DNA from: Vibrio sp. STUT-A11
GTDB lineage: Bacteria > Pseudomonadota > Gammaproteobacteria > Enterobacterales > Vibrionaceae
DNA: 64,000 nt
Assembly: GCF_026000435.1 (NCBI RefSeq)
Contig: NZ_AP026764.1
Span: 620,001 to 684,000, forward strand
Reading direction: 5' to 3'
In this document: piece by piece, positions 55,599-64,000 of the stretch
Position numbering within the stretch: position 1 is the first letter of the stretch
Layout of the letters: each line of letters opens with the position of its first letter
The notes under the pieces: model-generated
Told to the model about the DNA's origin: nothing
Databases searched by the model: none
Seen by the model: the letters and a program-made list of their open reading frames with translations, nothing else
Program-made: the position numbers and the translations under genes

Positions 55599-55794
55599 AT
55601 TTACTTCCGATGCCTGTGTAGTGAATCAAAGTAGGGCAAAACATAGTTAACGTACTGTTTAAAAAACCTTTTTTAACATTGCCGATTTTTGATAATCATC
55701 GGGAATGCATTTCGCTTTAATCCCTATAGAAAATTATAGAACTATCAGCAAAAAAATTGCAAAAACTGAACCATGTAGTTGAAGGGGAAGAATC

Positions 55795-57207
55795 ATGACC
55801 GCAACTTATCGTCGGCAACAGGGAAGTAAGGTATATACCTTTGAGTCATTGGCAGACTTGATGGCGAAAGCTACGCCGGAGCGATCTGGCGATGCGCTGG
55901 CCGGAGTATGTGCCGAGTCAGCCGCAGAGCGCGTCGTGGCGCAAATGACGTTATCCGAGCTGCCTCTAAAAACCTTTCTAAACGAAGTCGTGATCCCGTA
56001 TGAAAGCGATGAAATCACGCGCTTAATTATTGATACTCATGACCGTGAAGCTTTTCAACCGATCGAACACCTGACGGTAGGTGACTTTCGCAACTGGTTG
56101 TTGAGCGAACAAGCGGACAGTGTCACGCTGGCCAAGGTTCGTCCCGGTCTAACCCCTGAAATGGTGGCGGCGGTCAGCAAGATCATGCGCAATCAAGACC
56201 TGATTCTAGTTGCGAAAAAGTGCCAGGTGGTGACGGCTTTTCGTAATACGATTGGTCTACCGAGCCGCTTATCCACCCGTTTGCAGCCTAACCATCCGAC
56301 CGACTCTCTTAATGGCATAGCCGCGACGATCTTTGATGGTTTGATGTACGGCAACGGTGATGCGGTAATTGGCATCAACCCGGCAACTGACAATGTACCT
56401 CAAGCCGTCAAGTTGATGAAGTTGATGGATGAGGTAATTCAGCACTATCAAATTCCTACTCAATCTTGTGTTCTGACCCATGTGACCAACACCATCGAGG
56501 CGATCGAGATGGGGGCACCTGTCGATCTGGTTTTCCAGTCAATCGGCGGCACACAAGGCACTAATGACACCTTTGGTATCAACTTAGCGGTATTGAAAGA
56601 GGCACACGAAGCGGCACTGTCACTTAACCGAGGTACGGTTGGTAACAACGTGATGTATTTCGAGACCGGACAGGGCACGGCTTTGTCCGCAAATGCTTTT
56701 CACGGTGTCGATCAGCAAACCTGTGAAACTCGTGCGTATGCCGTAGCAAGGCAGTTTGATCCTTTGTTGGTAAACACTGTGGTTGGTTTTATCGGGCCTG
56801 AATACTTGTTTGATGGCAAACAGATCATTCGTGCCGGTCTGGAAGATCACTTCTGTGGCAAGCTTCTTGGGCTGCCGATGGGCTGCGATATTTGCTACAC
56901 CAATCATGCTTACGCTGATCAAAATGACATGGACAACCTTCTTACGCTGTTGGGCGTAGCCGAATGTTCTTTCATCATGGGCATTCCGGGTTCTGATGAC
57001 ATCATGCTCAATTATCAAACCACTTCATTCCACGACGCGTTATACGCGAGAAAAGTGCTTGGATTAAAGCCTGCGCCTGAGTTCGAACAGTGGCTTACCG
57101 ACATGCAAATTTTCGAAGACGTACACGAGGTGCGTTTAAACGACCGCATTTCTGGCTCGTTTGCCGGCGCAATTTCACAGCTGAATAAGGGGCGTGCTCA
57201 TGGGTAA
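55795..57207 (+). CDS. eutB: Ethanolamine ammonia-lyase large subunit EutB
   Basis: 470 residues of the TIM-barrel B12 enzyme (usually about 455). TFLNEVVIPYESDEITRLI, TFRNTIGLPSRLSTRLQPNHP, YFETGQGTALSANAFHGVDQQT and CYTNHAYADQNDMDNLL are conserved active-site and cofactor regions. With EutC it converts ethanolamine to acetaldehyde and ammonia using adenosylcobalamin. AAGGGGAAG precedes the start; its 3' end overlaps eutC by eight bases. Confidence 0.95.
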   Translation: MTATYRRQQGSKVYTFESLADLMAKATPERSGDALAGVCAESAAERVVAQMTLSELPLKTFLNEVVIPYESDEITRLIIDTHDREAFQPIEHLTVGDFRNWLLSEQADSVTLAKVRPGLTPEMVAAVSKIMRNQDLILVAKKCQVVTAFRNTIGLPSRLSTRLQPNHPTDSLNGIAATIFDGLMYGNGDAVIGINPATDNVPQAVKLMKLMDEVIQHYQIPTQSCVLTHVTNTIEAIEMGAPVDLVFQSIGGTQGTNDTFGINLAVLKEAHEAALSLNRGTVGNNVMYFETGQGTALSANAFHGVDQQTCETRAYAVARQFDPLLVNTVVGFIGPEYLFDGKQIIRAGLEDHFCGKLLGLPMGCDICYTNHAYADQNDMDNLLTLLGVAECSFIMGIPGSDDIMLNYQTTSFHDALYARKVLGLKPAPEFEQWLTDMQIFEDVHEVRLNDRISGSFAGAISQLNKGRAHG

Positions 57208-58078
57208 AGTGGTTTCAATCTCAGACGGCGCAACAGCAAAAGTTGTGACACGTAATCCTTGGGATAAATTACGTGAGTTTACTTCTGCGCGTATTGCTCT
57301 GGGTCGCAGTGGCAACAGTGTTCCGACAGATGAATTGCTCTCTTTTCAGCTCGATCACGCCCAGGCGATGGACGCAGTGCATTGTACTCTGAATGTAGAC
57401 TCTCTGGTCGCCCAGCTGTCCGACTCGTACTCGATTCTCAAACAAACACTTGAGCCACCTGTCGTGGTGACAAGCAAAGTCACCGATCGATTCATGTATT
57501 TGCAGCGACCAGATCTAGGTCGCCAGCTTGATGAAGCGTCCTGGAACAAGCTTGAAGCCATTAGCAAGGAACACAATACCGAGCTCGATTTAGCGATCGT
57601 TATCGCCGATGGTCTTTCTTCTGTCGCGATTCAGAACCATGCCTTACCTGTTATCAGCCGCTTAGTTTCGCTAATGAGTGGTGATGAAGAACACCAATGG
57701 AATTTAGCGCCTATCGCTGTTGTGAAGCAGGGGCGAGTCGCGGTCGGTGATGATGTTGGCGAGTGCTTTAATGCCAAAGCCGTGTTGGTTCTTATCGGCG
57801 AAAGACCGGGGCTCACTTCTCCAGACAGTATGGGGATGTACCTGACTTGGGGTGCGAAACGTGGCTCGAAGGATTCTGACCGAAACTGTATTTCCAACGT
57901 GCGACCGCAAGGGCTCAATTATGACGATGCCTGTCAGCGCGCATTCTATTTGCTTAAAGAGGCTCGAAGACTCCAACTCTCAGGCGTGAACTTAAAGGAC
58001 CGTTCTGCCATTGACGAAGAGAGTGGCAGCGACCTCGAAGATAAGCACAACAACAATTTCTTAATTTCTAAAATGTAG
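57200..58078 (+). CDS. eutC: Ethanolamine ammonia-lyase small subunit EutC
   Basis: 292 residues from ATG 57200 (GTG 57194 is possible; AAGGGG favours the ATG). TSARIALGRSGNSVPTDELL near the N-terminus and LVLIGERPGLTSPDSMGMYL with SNVRPQGLNYDDAC form the cobalamin-binding Rossmann half. Overlaps eutB, so translation is coupled. Confidence 0.95.
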   Translation: MGKVVSISDGATAKVVTRNPWDKLREFTSARIALGRSGNSVPTDELLSFQLDHAQAMDAVHCTLNVDSLVAQLSDSYSILKQTLEPPVVVTSKVTDRFMYLQRPDLGRQLDEASWNKLEAISKEHNTELDLAIVIADGLSSVAIQNHALPVISRLVSLMSGDEEHQWNLAPIAVVKQGRVAVGDDVGECFNAKAVLVLIGERPGLTSPDSMGMYLTWGAKRGSKDSDRNCISNVRPQGLNYDDACQRAFYLLKEARRLQLSGVNLKDRSAIDEESGSDLEDKHNNNFLISKM

Positions 58079-58089
58079 AGGGATTTACT

Positions 58090-59493
58090 ATGTCTAATCA
58101 TCAGGAATATCTGGCTAAAAGACAGTTAAAAAGAGGGACCGCAGGCTGGATTCTGCTTGCGGGGTTGGGCGTATCGTATGTTATTTCCGGTGATTTTGCC
58201 GGATGGAACTTTGGTATCGCTCAGGCAGGCTGGGGTGGTTTCCTTATCGCAGCGATTGCGATGGCGGTGATGTACCTAACGCTGGTTTTATCATTGGCGG
58301 AAATGTCGGCGGCGATTCCGGCTGCTGGTGGCGGCTATAGCTTTGCGCGTCAAGCAATGGGACCGACGGGTGGCTTTTTTACCGGTCTATCTGTACTTAT
58401 TGAATATGCGCTTGCACCTGCTGCGATTGTAATATTCATTGGTTCAGCGGTGAATGAATTGATTGGTATCGATGGCCCTGTTGTCTACGCACTTTTTTAT
58501 GCCGTCTTTATCGGAATTCACATGGCTGGTGTGGGTGAAGCGCTAAAGGTCATGATGGTTATTAGTGGATTAGCGGTGTTGGCCATTTTGGCGACCGCAG
58601 GTGTACTGATAGGCGACTTCGACATCAATAACCTGTTTGATATTGCTCCAGCAACTGCTCAGGCAACAGAAGCGTTACCATTTGGTTGGTATGGTGTTTG
58701 GGCTGCACTGCCGTTTGCGATGTGGTTATTCCTCGCGGTTGAAGGGGTTCCTTTAGCGGCAGAAGAAGCAAAAAACCCGGCGAAAGATGTGCCAAAAGGC
58801 ATTATCGGTGCAATGTTATTCCTTCTACTAACTGCGACTCTTGTGGTTGTGCTATTAGCTGGTGCAGTAGGTTCACAAGTTATCGGTGATAGCGCGGTAC
58901 CACTGGTTGATGCACTGAAGCTGACAGGTAACCCGGCTATTGCTACTGCCGTTAACGTACTAGGTCTGGCTGGTCTGATTGCGTCGTTCTTCTCAATCAT
59001 TTACGGCTACAGCCGTTTGGTATTCGCACTTTCTCGTGCAGGCTACCTGCCACAAAGCTTGTCACTAACAAGTGATAAGAAAGTGCCAACTCGTGCACTA
59101 TTTGTTCCGGGTGTATTTGGCTTCTTAGTCTCGCTGACAGGTGAAGGTGATTTGATTCTGGCAATGGCTGTTGTTGGCGCAACCGTATCGTACGCTTTGA
59201 TGTCACTAAGCCACATCTTGTTACGCATCAAGCAACCTGAGCTACATCGCCCATACAAAACTCCAGGTGGTATTGTTACTTCAAGTATCTCGTTGGTGCT
59301 TTCTTTAATCGCGATGACTGGCGTTTATGCATTTGACCCTTCAGCGTTCTTTATGACCATGGGACTGTTTGTTATCGGTGGAGCGTATTACGGACTCTAC
59401 AGCCGCAACAAGCTGGTGGCGACTTCAGCAGAAGAAGAGTTTGCAATGCTGTCAGTGGCGGAACAGGAATTGGAAGCAGAAGGCGCTCGTTAA
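58090..59493 (+). CDS. eat: Ethanolamine permease Eat
   Basis: 467 residues, APC-superfamily transporter with twelve helices. It begins LKRGTAGWILLAGLGVSYVI and SGDFAGWNFG, typical of ethanolamine permeases. Starts 11 bases after eutC with AGAGGGA upstream. It completes the minimal catabolic unit; its terminator has been split by an insertion sequence. Confidence 0.93.
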   Translation: MSNHQEYLAKRQLKRGTAGWILLAGLGVSYVISGDFAGWNFGIAQAGWGGFLIAAIAMAVMYLTLVLSLAEMSAAIPAAGGGYSFARQAMGPTGGFFTGLSVLIEYALAPAAIVIFIGSAVNELIGIDGPVVYALFYAVFIGIHMAGVGEALKVMMVISGLAVLAILATAGVLIGDFDINNLFDIAPATAQATEALPFGWYGVWAALPFAMWLFLAVEGVPLAAEEAKNPAKDVPKGIIGAMLFLLLTATLVVVLLAGAVGSQVIGDSAVPLVDALKLTGNPAIATAVNVLGLAGLIASFFSIIYGYSRLVFALSRAGYLPQSLSLTSDKKVPTRALFVPGVFGFLVSLTGEGDLILAMAVVGATVSYALMSLSHILLRIKQPELHRPYKTPGGIVTSSISLVLSLIAMTGVYAFDPSAFFMTMGLFVIGGAYYGLYSRNKLVATSAEEEFAMLSVAEQELEAEGAR

Positions 59494-59533
59494 GTTCTTC
59501 TCAGTAGATACGATTGTAAATAACCAAAAAGGG

Positions 59534-59543
59534 AGCCTCGGCT
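59534..59543. repeat. Left target-site duplication of the IS element
   Basis: AGCCTCGGCT, identical to 60975-60984. The rejoined site reads AAAGGGAGCC-TC-GGCTCCCTTT, the original terminator of eat. Confidence 0.88.
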
Positions 59544-59544
59544 T

Positions 59545-59580
59545 AATGCCAGTCAGTTAAGCTGACTGGCATTCTTTTTA
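59545..59580 (+). terminator. Terminator formed by the left end of the IS
   Basis: AATGCCAGTCAG-TTAAG-CTGACTGGCATT is a perfect 12-bp stem followed by CTTTTTATT. Transcripts leaving eat meet it at once, so it likely replaces the disrupted native terminator and protects the element from read-through. Confidence 0.75.
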
Positions 59581-60881
59581 TTAGGGTATTTTCTGACTTT
59601 TGCTTTGACGGCCCTCGGGTATATCCGATCTTCTCGTTTGATAGGCAATACATGGTGAGAGGTCTCTTCTATCAAGTGAGTGATCCTCTTTGGTATCGTT
59701 CCTGCTGATTCTAGCCAGAAGCCATGGATTAGATGAATAATGGCGTGAGCACAAGTCGTGAAACTCAGTTGGTTTGGATATAAACCAGGTATGCTGGAGG
59801 CCATGTTAACCATCTGATACCTCAGTATATTGTAGGCTAAAAGCAGTCCCCATAACTCTTGGCGAACCATCTCTGGCTTTTTACTTCTTAGTGTAAATTC
59901 ATTTTTAAGAAGCGCTGATTTCATTTCTCTGTAACCTACCTCTATCTCCCAACGATGGCTATACAAGTCCGTTATTTCTGAACTTGGGTAACGCATTGCG
60001 TCTGTCATGGATGTGAAGATATTGACCTCTTTCCCTTTGATTGTTCGAGTTATCAGTCGTACTTGTATGGCTTCTGGTAGGTCTGGGAACTTTTTCCTGG
60101 CTTGAGGGTTAGATTTCAACTCAACAAGCTTGTCGTTTCTTCCAAGTTTACTTATTACCGTGTATTGAGTCCCTTTTCTCATGGGGATCATCCAGTGACG
60201 CTCGCGACCAGTGCAAGCCCAGCGATTCAACAGACCAAGCGAGAAAAAGCCTCTATCGAACATCGTTAAACTATTGTCTGGAGTGGTTTCGATTAGGTTT
60301 TCTGCCAGCTTCATTTCATTCGTTTTATAGCTATCGAAAGCACTAGCAATAAGCATATGACTGGTCACTTCCATCTGACATACCATGCGAACTTGAGGAA
60401 AGCTCGCGTCGCCATTCTGATTTGAAGGGGCTTTGAAGGCCTGTCGATTTTCATCACTATCCGGCGTTCTCCAAAGCACACCATCGACGGCAAGCAACTT
60501 CAACCCTGACCATGTGGGGTGTTGTGCCTCTTGATTCCAAAGCCTTTGACTCTGATGAAAAACTTGCTTTACCGCTTCATCTCCTAGTCGTTGTCTAGCT
60601 TGAACAATAGCGCTTGGGGCTACCAACGATTTCTTACCTGGTAGCATCAGTTGGGCTTTTGACACAATGCTCCATAAAGGCTCTTGTCGATACAAAGACA
60701 TGGCAATCACAGACCAGACAGCCATATCAAGGGGGATTCGACGCTTACGAATAGTTGCTACACCAGTAGTTTCAAGGCATTGGTTAATAAAATCGGGGGA
60801 GAGAATATCACTTAGCTTTCCCAGCTGTTCAGTGTTTGGTGCATAGCGATTAGCAAGTGATAAGGCTGTAGTTAATTGCAA
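59553..60881 (-). CDS. IS4-family transposase (DDE)
   Basis: 442 residues. DDE triad candidates: D in [14 protein letters not shown] in [11 protein letters not shown] and E in the Y2R3E6K motif [19 protein letters not shown]-terminal IS4 domain [22 protein letters not shown]. The stop codon lies inside the left inverted repeat. Confidence 0.95.
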   Translation of the reverse strand: MQLTTALSLANRYAPNTEQLGKLSDILSPDFINQCLETTGVATIRKRRIPLDMAVWSVIAMSLYRQEPLWSIVSKAQLMLPGKKSLVAPSAIVQARQRLGDEAVKQVFHQSQRLWNQEAQHPTWSGLKLLAVDGVLWRTPDSDENRQAFKAPSNQNGDASFPQVRMVCQMEVTSHMLIASAFDSYKTNEMKLAENLIETTPDNSLTMFDRGFFSLGLLNRWACTGRERHWMIPMRKGTQYTVISKLGRNDKLVELKSNPQARKKFPDLPEAIQVRLITRTIKGKEVNIFTSMTDAMRYPSSEITDLYSHRWEIEVGYREMKSALLKNEFTLRSKKPEMVRQELWGLLLAYNILRYQMVNMASSIPGLYPNQLSFTTCAHAIIHLIHGFWLESAGTIPKRITHLIEETSHHVLPIKREDRIYPRAVKAKVRKYPNKKNASQLN

Positions 60882-60974
60882 AAGAAAAAGCTCTAAGATT
60901 GAATTCTTAGAGCCTTTATAAACGAGTTGGAGGATCGTTCAACCGATCATTTATTGCTTAACTGATCGGCATTA

Positions 60975-60984
60975 AGCCTCGGCT
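60975..60984. repeat. Right target-site duplication of the IS element
   Basis: AGCCTCGGCT, second copy of the duplication at 59534-59543, followed by CCCTTT, the distal half of the old eat terminator. Confidence 0.88.
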
Positions 60985-61033
60985 CCCTTTGTTGATTTTG
61001 GTCTTCTGAAGAATATCCCGGCGATGCTGAACG

Positions 61034-61510
61034 CTAGCGGTTCTTATACTTGTGCAATAAATCCAAAGGAATATGGCAGTAATCATCCGGGAAGCGAGTG
61101 AGCCTGTCTTGGTGTTCGTCATCACTTGGCACGTAGTTGGTTAACTCACGTACTTCGACCACGATCCTATCTGCGTCGTCTCTTGTTGCAATATAGGTTT
61201 TGACGTTCTCAAGATGCTGCGGATTTTTACTGTACACTCCGGTTCGGTATTTCTCACCGACGTCCTCACCTTGTTTATTGACGCTGTAAGGGTCGATGAT
61301 TTCAAAGAAGTAATCCATGAGTTCTTCTAGTGAAACTAGCGAAGGGTCAAACTGAGTGCGTACACATTCCGCATAACCGTCGTAGTCAGATGTTGTAGAA
61401 TTTGTTGTGCCGTTCGCACGGCCAGCTTCGGTTGCAATCACACCGGGAAGGTGGCGCATAAACTCTTGTACGCCCCAAAGGCAGCCGCCCGCAAAGTAAA
61501 TCTCTTGCAT
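61034..61510 (-). CDS. msrA: Peptide methionine sulfoxide reductase MsrA, second copy
   Basis: 158 residues from ATG 61510; a further 19 codons are open upstream. Catalytic GGCLWGVQEF at 8-17, and YCHIPLDLLHKY at the end. Compact cytosolic form lacking the long C-terminal resolving-Cys tail. Complements the exported MsrAB. Last gene of the leftward NrtR-PncA-VOC-MsrA series. Confidence 0.88.
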   Translation of the reverse strand: MQEIYFAGGCLWGVQEFMRHLPGVIATEAGRANGTTNSTTSDYDGYAECVRTQFDPSLVSLEELMDYFFEIIDPYSVNKQGEDVGEKYRTGVYSKNPQHLENVKTYIATRDDADRIVVEVRELTNYVPSDDEHQDRLTRFPDDYCHIPLDLLHKYKNR

Positions 61511-61615
61511 AAATCTGTTCACTTCAAAGTTTGGCGCATTATGTCGCGGTATCAGAGTCAAGTGCAAGGCGTGACTTGCTAATCAGACCACAAGAGAGTG
61601 TTTCTGGCGGTCGAA

Positions 61616-61972
61616 CTAGTGACTTTCTGACCAAACCGCAAACTCGTTACCACTTGGTTCAGTAAAGTGGAATCGACAACCGCCGGGAAACTCAAAGATT
61701 GGGCGCAGAATATGCCCACCATGTTGTTCCACCTTGGACAATGTCGCCTGAATGTCAGAACTATAAAAGACCAACAGTGCTGCGCCATTTGAAGTGTTAC
61801 TGACAAGCTCAGACTTGAAGAATCCACCGTCCAAACCTTGTCCAGAAAATGCGCTGTAATCCGGACCGTAATCGACAAATGACCAGCCAAAAACTTGCTC
61901 AAAGAACTGCTTTGTCGCACTTAAATCTGTACTGCCAAATTCTACGTAGTTTAATTTTTCGTGTTGGTGCAT
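61616..61972 (-). CDS. VOC family protein
   Basis: 118 residues. LNYVEFGSTDLSATKQFFEQVFGWSF and FHFTEPSGNEFAVWSE mark a glyoxalase-fold protein of the predicted lactoylglutathione-lyase-like (YaeR/CGLUT) group. AAGGAAA precedes the start. Lies 24 bases after the pncA-like gene, same strand. Confidence 0.83.
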   Translation of the reverse strand: MHQHEKLNYVEFGSTDLSATKQFFEQVFGWSFVDYGPDYSAFSGQGLDGGFFKSELVSNTSNGAALLVFYSSDIQATLSKVEQHGGHILRPIFEFPGGCRFHFTEPSGNEFAVWSESH

Positions 61973-61996
61973 GGTGATTTCCTTATCGTGATGATC

Positions 61997-62650
61997 TTAT
62001 GCAAACTGCTCGACAATGATGTCATCAGCACAGTCAACAAATAACGCGCCGTTCTGTTTCATTTCCGCAATCACATCATCAAGAGTATCTGGCAATACTG
62101 CGCGAGTAGAAGCAAGATTCACAACGACTTTAAACCCGAGATCTAATGCCTGCATCACCGATTTTTTTACGCAGAAATCGAGCGCTAAGCCACCGACAAC
62201 AAGCGTATCGATGTTGTTACATTTCAGGAACTCATTCGCACCAGTCGTTTTGGTATCAGCAACGTCATGAAAGAAAACACCGTATGGATGCGCGTCTGGA
62301 TCCATGCCTTTATTGACCTGAAAATCATACTCCAGAACTGGCGGCAATCCGTCTAACAGTTCAACACCGGTCGTGCCGAGTACGCAGTGACGATTCCATT
62401 TTACGTCGACGTTTGGCAAACCAACAGGCTCTAACATATTGGCTGGCGTTTCTGCGTCCCAAGCGGCTTTAGGCGGGTGTAAGTCGCGACTCACCAGTTT
62501 TAAACGACCTTTTGCGTGGTTTTTAAGTAGTTCCGGTACTATGTCAAGTGCGCCTGCTACGGGCAGTTCGTCAGGGCAAAGCTCACTGAACCCTTTCTCA
62601 GGATCCACATCGAATACCGCAGTGCTTTGATAGTTAACTCGAACAGTCAT
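61997..62650 (-). CDS. pncA: Nicotinamidase (isochorismatase family)
   Basis: 217 residues. FDVDPEKGFSELCPDELPV holds the catalytic Asp, metal ligands lie in SRDLHPPKAAW (D..H), and the nucleophilic Cys is in ALDFCVKKSVMQAL. Hydrolyses nicotinamide to nicotinate for NAD salvage. AAGGAG precedes the start. It follows the NrtR-like gene by 32 bases and works upstream of PncB, which is divergent. Confidence 0.9.
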   Translation of the reverse strand: MTVRVNYQSTAVFDVDPEKGFSELCPDELPVAGALDIVPELLKNHAKGRLKLVSRDLHPPKAAWDAETPANMLEPVGLPNVDVKWNRHCVLGTTGVELLDGLPPVLEYDFQVNKGMDPDAHPYGVFFHDVADTKTTGANEFLKCNNIDTLVVGGLALDFCVKKSVMQALDLGFKVVVNLASTRAVLPDTLDDVIAEMKQNGALFVDCADDIIVEQFA

Positions 62651-62682
62651 GGCAGACTCCTTGTCTGTCTGGTTGCCTGCGC

Positions 62683-63408
62683 TTATCCACGCAAACAGTT
62701 TTGGAAAAAAGTGACTTCGTCGCTCGTGAGTGTGTACACCATGGCCGGTTTACCACCTTTACCTTTGTTGGTGGAAGCGACTTTTTTGGTTGGTTTCAGT
62801 ACGCCTGAGTCGATCAAACGGCGTTTGATGGTCATGCGGCTGATGTCGATCCCAAACTCCTGATAGGCGGAGATGATGTCGGCAACCAAAAACTCTTTGT
62901 CTAACGCGAACAGAAGCACGGACGTGTATTCGATAGAAGCGCGCAACTTTTGCCAGGCTTTTTCGATGGTATTTTGATGGTCAAAAGCCAGAGTTTCATC
63001 ACCATCTAGGATGGCCTGCAGCGGGAACCATTTTAGGTGACATTCTGGAACGCCAGCGTTGTTGATTTGCTCAACATTATTTCGATCCACTAAGGCATAG
63101 TGGGTGATGTTTAAACTCCAGTCGTCTGGATCTCGCTTCGGATCACCATCAATAAACGCTTCACTGAAATGACGAGGGTAAGTATGGATTTTTTCTCGGC
63201 AAATACGGCGACGTGCCGCTTCGAAATTTTCATCCGCTGGACGCCCGCCTTCATGGGTCAAATCTTTATCAAAGACAAATCCACCCGGCAATGCCCATAC
63301 GCCATGGTATGGTCGGTTCGGATTTGAACGTTTAATCAGTAACACTTCCAATCCTTTATTGGCACAGCCAGAAAGCCTGAATGGAATGATGTCGACAGTT
63401 ACGATCAT
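62683..63408 (-). CDS. nrtR: NrtR-type Nudix transcriptional regulator of NAD metabolism
   Basis: 241 residues. N-terminal Nudix fold (VDIIPFRLSGCANKGLEVLLIKR, ALPGGFVF) in which the Nudix box is degenerate (AARRRICREKIHT), so hydrolysis is lost; C-terminal winged helix (ISRMTIKRRLIDSGVLKPT). NrtR proteins bind ADP-ribose and repress NAD salvage genes; the divergent pncB and downstream pncA fit exactly. Confidence 0.9.
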   Translation of the reverse strand: MIVTVDIIPFRLSGCANKGLEVLLIKRSNPNRPYHGVWALPGGFVFDKDLTHEGGRPADENFEAARRRICREKIHTYPRHFSEAFIDGDPKRDPDDWSLNITHYALVDRNNVEQINNAGVPECHLKWFPLQAILDGDETLAFDHQNTIEKAWQKLRASIEYTSVLLFALDKEFLVADIISAYQEFGIDISRMTIKRRLIDSGVLKPTKKVASTNKGKGGKPAMVYTLTSDEVTFFQNCLRG

Positions 63409-63600
63409 GGTTGGGTCCTAATAATAAGTTGTAAGTAATCTAGCGCATAATAAGTGTTCATTCAATGGGTAAGTAACGATTTGTTCGTAACCGTTTTTGC
63501 TTTGTTGGTGGTTCAGTTTGGGGATGAGATTAACGATACTTTTGAGTTATTCACAATTGGTTTCCGTTTTTTAAAGATAAAAACCTTATTAAAAAGAGTG

Positions 63601-63679
63601 GTTAGTAACAAAAGTTGACAAACTAATGATGGGTGTTTATTGTTTACGCAAATTAGTTAGTAACAAAAAGTTATATACT
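63601..63679 (+). promoter_or_regulatory. pncB promoter with repeated operator-like sequence
   Basis: GTTAGTAACAAAAGTT (63601-63616) recurs as GTTAGTAACAAAAAGTT (63656-63672), 55 bp apart. The second copy is immediately upstream of TATACT (63674-63679), the likely -10 of pncB, so a repressor bound there would block it. A diverged GTAACGATTTGTTCGTAAC near 63474 may be a third site close to nrtR. NrtR is the natural candidate. Confidence 0.5.
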
Positions 63680-63707
63680 CAGGGAAGGGTATGTGGAAGG
63701 GCACCGA

Positions 63708-64000
63708 ATGACAACCAATCTATTTTCTTCTCGCATCATCCAAAGTGCTTTGGACTTTGATGTTTATAAAGTGAACATGATGAGCGCTGTTGCCGCTTTG
63801 TATCCTGATGCGCTGGTGTCATACAAATTTATCGTTCGTAGTGAAGAAGATCTGTCTGAGTTGCTGCCTGTTGTAGAAGCAGAAATCCTTAAGCTTCAAG
63901 ACCTTCGTTTTACAGACGATGAAATCAAGTACATGAAAAGTGTCGCTCCGTATCTCAAGCCCGAGTTTGTCGATGCATTACGCCACTTCCGCTTTAATCC
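63708..64000 (+). CDS. pncB: Nicotinate phosphoribosyltransferase PncB, cut by the window end
   Basis: 97 codons are visible. SRIIQSALDFDVYKVNMMSA and SYKFIVRSEEDLSEL are the PncB N-terminus. Makes nicotinate mononucleotide from nicotinate and PRPP, using the product of PncA. AAGGG lies seven bases before the start. Confidence 0.92.
   Translation, partial: MTTNLFSSRIIQSALDFDVYKVNMMSAVAALYPDALVSYKFIVRSEEDLSELLPVVEAEILKLQDLRFTDDEIKYMKSVAPYLKPEFVDALRHFRFN

Larger units (their letters stand above)
59544..60974 (-). mobile_element. IS4-family insertion sequence, 1431 bp, intact
   Basis: Ends TAATGCCAGTCAGTTAAG (left) and, reverse-complemented, TAATGCCGATCAGTTAAG (right) match at 16 of 18 positions. 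A 10-bp target duplication flanks it. One full-length transposase gene lies inside, on the minus strand. Length, terminal repeats, 10-bp duplication and a YREMK transposase all fit IS4. The uninterrupted frame and exact duplication indicate a recent insertion. Confidence 0.93.

Noticed and set aside
1..64000. CRISPR arrays, rRNA, integron cassettes, prophage or toxin-antitoxin modules
   Set aside because: No regularly spaced direct repeats, integrase or phage structural genes are present; most genes are chromosomal housekeeping or accessory metabolism.

Overview
The window reads as ordinary chromosome of a Vibrio, probably from the Harveyi/parahaemolyticus side of the genus. The strongest marker is a complete Qrr quorum-sensing small RNA gene (about 12827-12933) with LuxO boxes and a sigma-54 promoter. 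Families typical of Vibrio (DUF3541, DUF2913, DUF3316, DUF3012, DUF2541) and a moderate GC content agree. No phage, integron, CRISPR array or ribosomal RNA is visible. One IS4-family insertion sequence and one MITE-like repeat are the only mobile sequences I can support.

Layout. 0-4.9 kb: end of a PhoX-type phosphatase, a membrane diguanylate cyclase, and the BrnQ branched-chain amino acid carrier behind a leader that encodes a 31-residue Leu/Ile-rich peptide. 5-11 kb: LhgO, a DUF2913 protein, tRNA-Leu(GAG), the MITE-like repeat, a NupC nucleoside transporter behind a long structured leader RNA, DUF3541 and an AlkB-like dioxygenase. 11-16.5 kb: two more diguanylate cyclases flanking the qrr gene, an ScfR-type regulator and a conserved hypothetical. 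16.5-24.9 kb: iron-sulfur cryptochrome/photolyase plus SDR enzyme, convergent with msrAB and a 50-residue DUF2256 protein; then OsmC, an acetyltransferase, DUF805, LysR, YjjG, Nudix and DUF2541. 25-29.8 kb: a macA-macB-tolC-like efflux operon in which macA carries an in-frame TAG.

29.8-38.3 kb: a complete 2-aminoethylphosphonate (AEP) locus. phnW-pbfA-phnX run leftward (degradation); a binding protein, ATPase, double permease and the GntR/UTRA regulator PhnR run rightward (uptake and control). Three TGGT-N4-ACCA palindromes lie in the three regulatory gaps, as expected for one repressor controlling the whole locus. 38.3-54.6 kb: DUF3316, M14 carboxypeptidase, L-serine deaminase, YdcF-like and membrane proteins, a DUF333 lipoprotein, Nudix, a giant DUF2339 membrane protein, a CPA1 antiporter with a homopolymer frameshift, type 2 IPP isomerase, a DUF3012 lipoprotein, rhodanese, a LysE exporter, LysR and VOC.

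54.6-61 kb: a minimal ethanolamine locus (eutR / eutB-eutC-eat, no microcompartment genes) whose terminator has been split by a 1431-bp IS4-family element with a 10-bp target duplication. 61-64 kb: a second MsrA, VOC, a nicotinamidase, an NrtR-type Nudix regulator and the start of pncB, forming an NAD-salvage group with a repeated operator-like sequence in the divergent promoter region.

The least explained signals are the nupC leader RNA (riboswitch-like, about 105 nt closed by a long helix that covers a ribosome binding site), the brnQ leader, a closed RNA-like fold at 21967-22058, and an orphan minus-strand terminator with a gene remnant at 44.9-45.2 kb.
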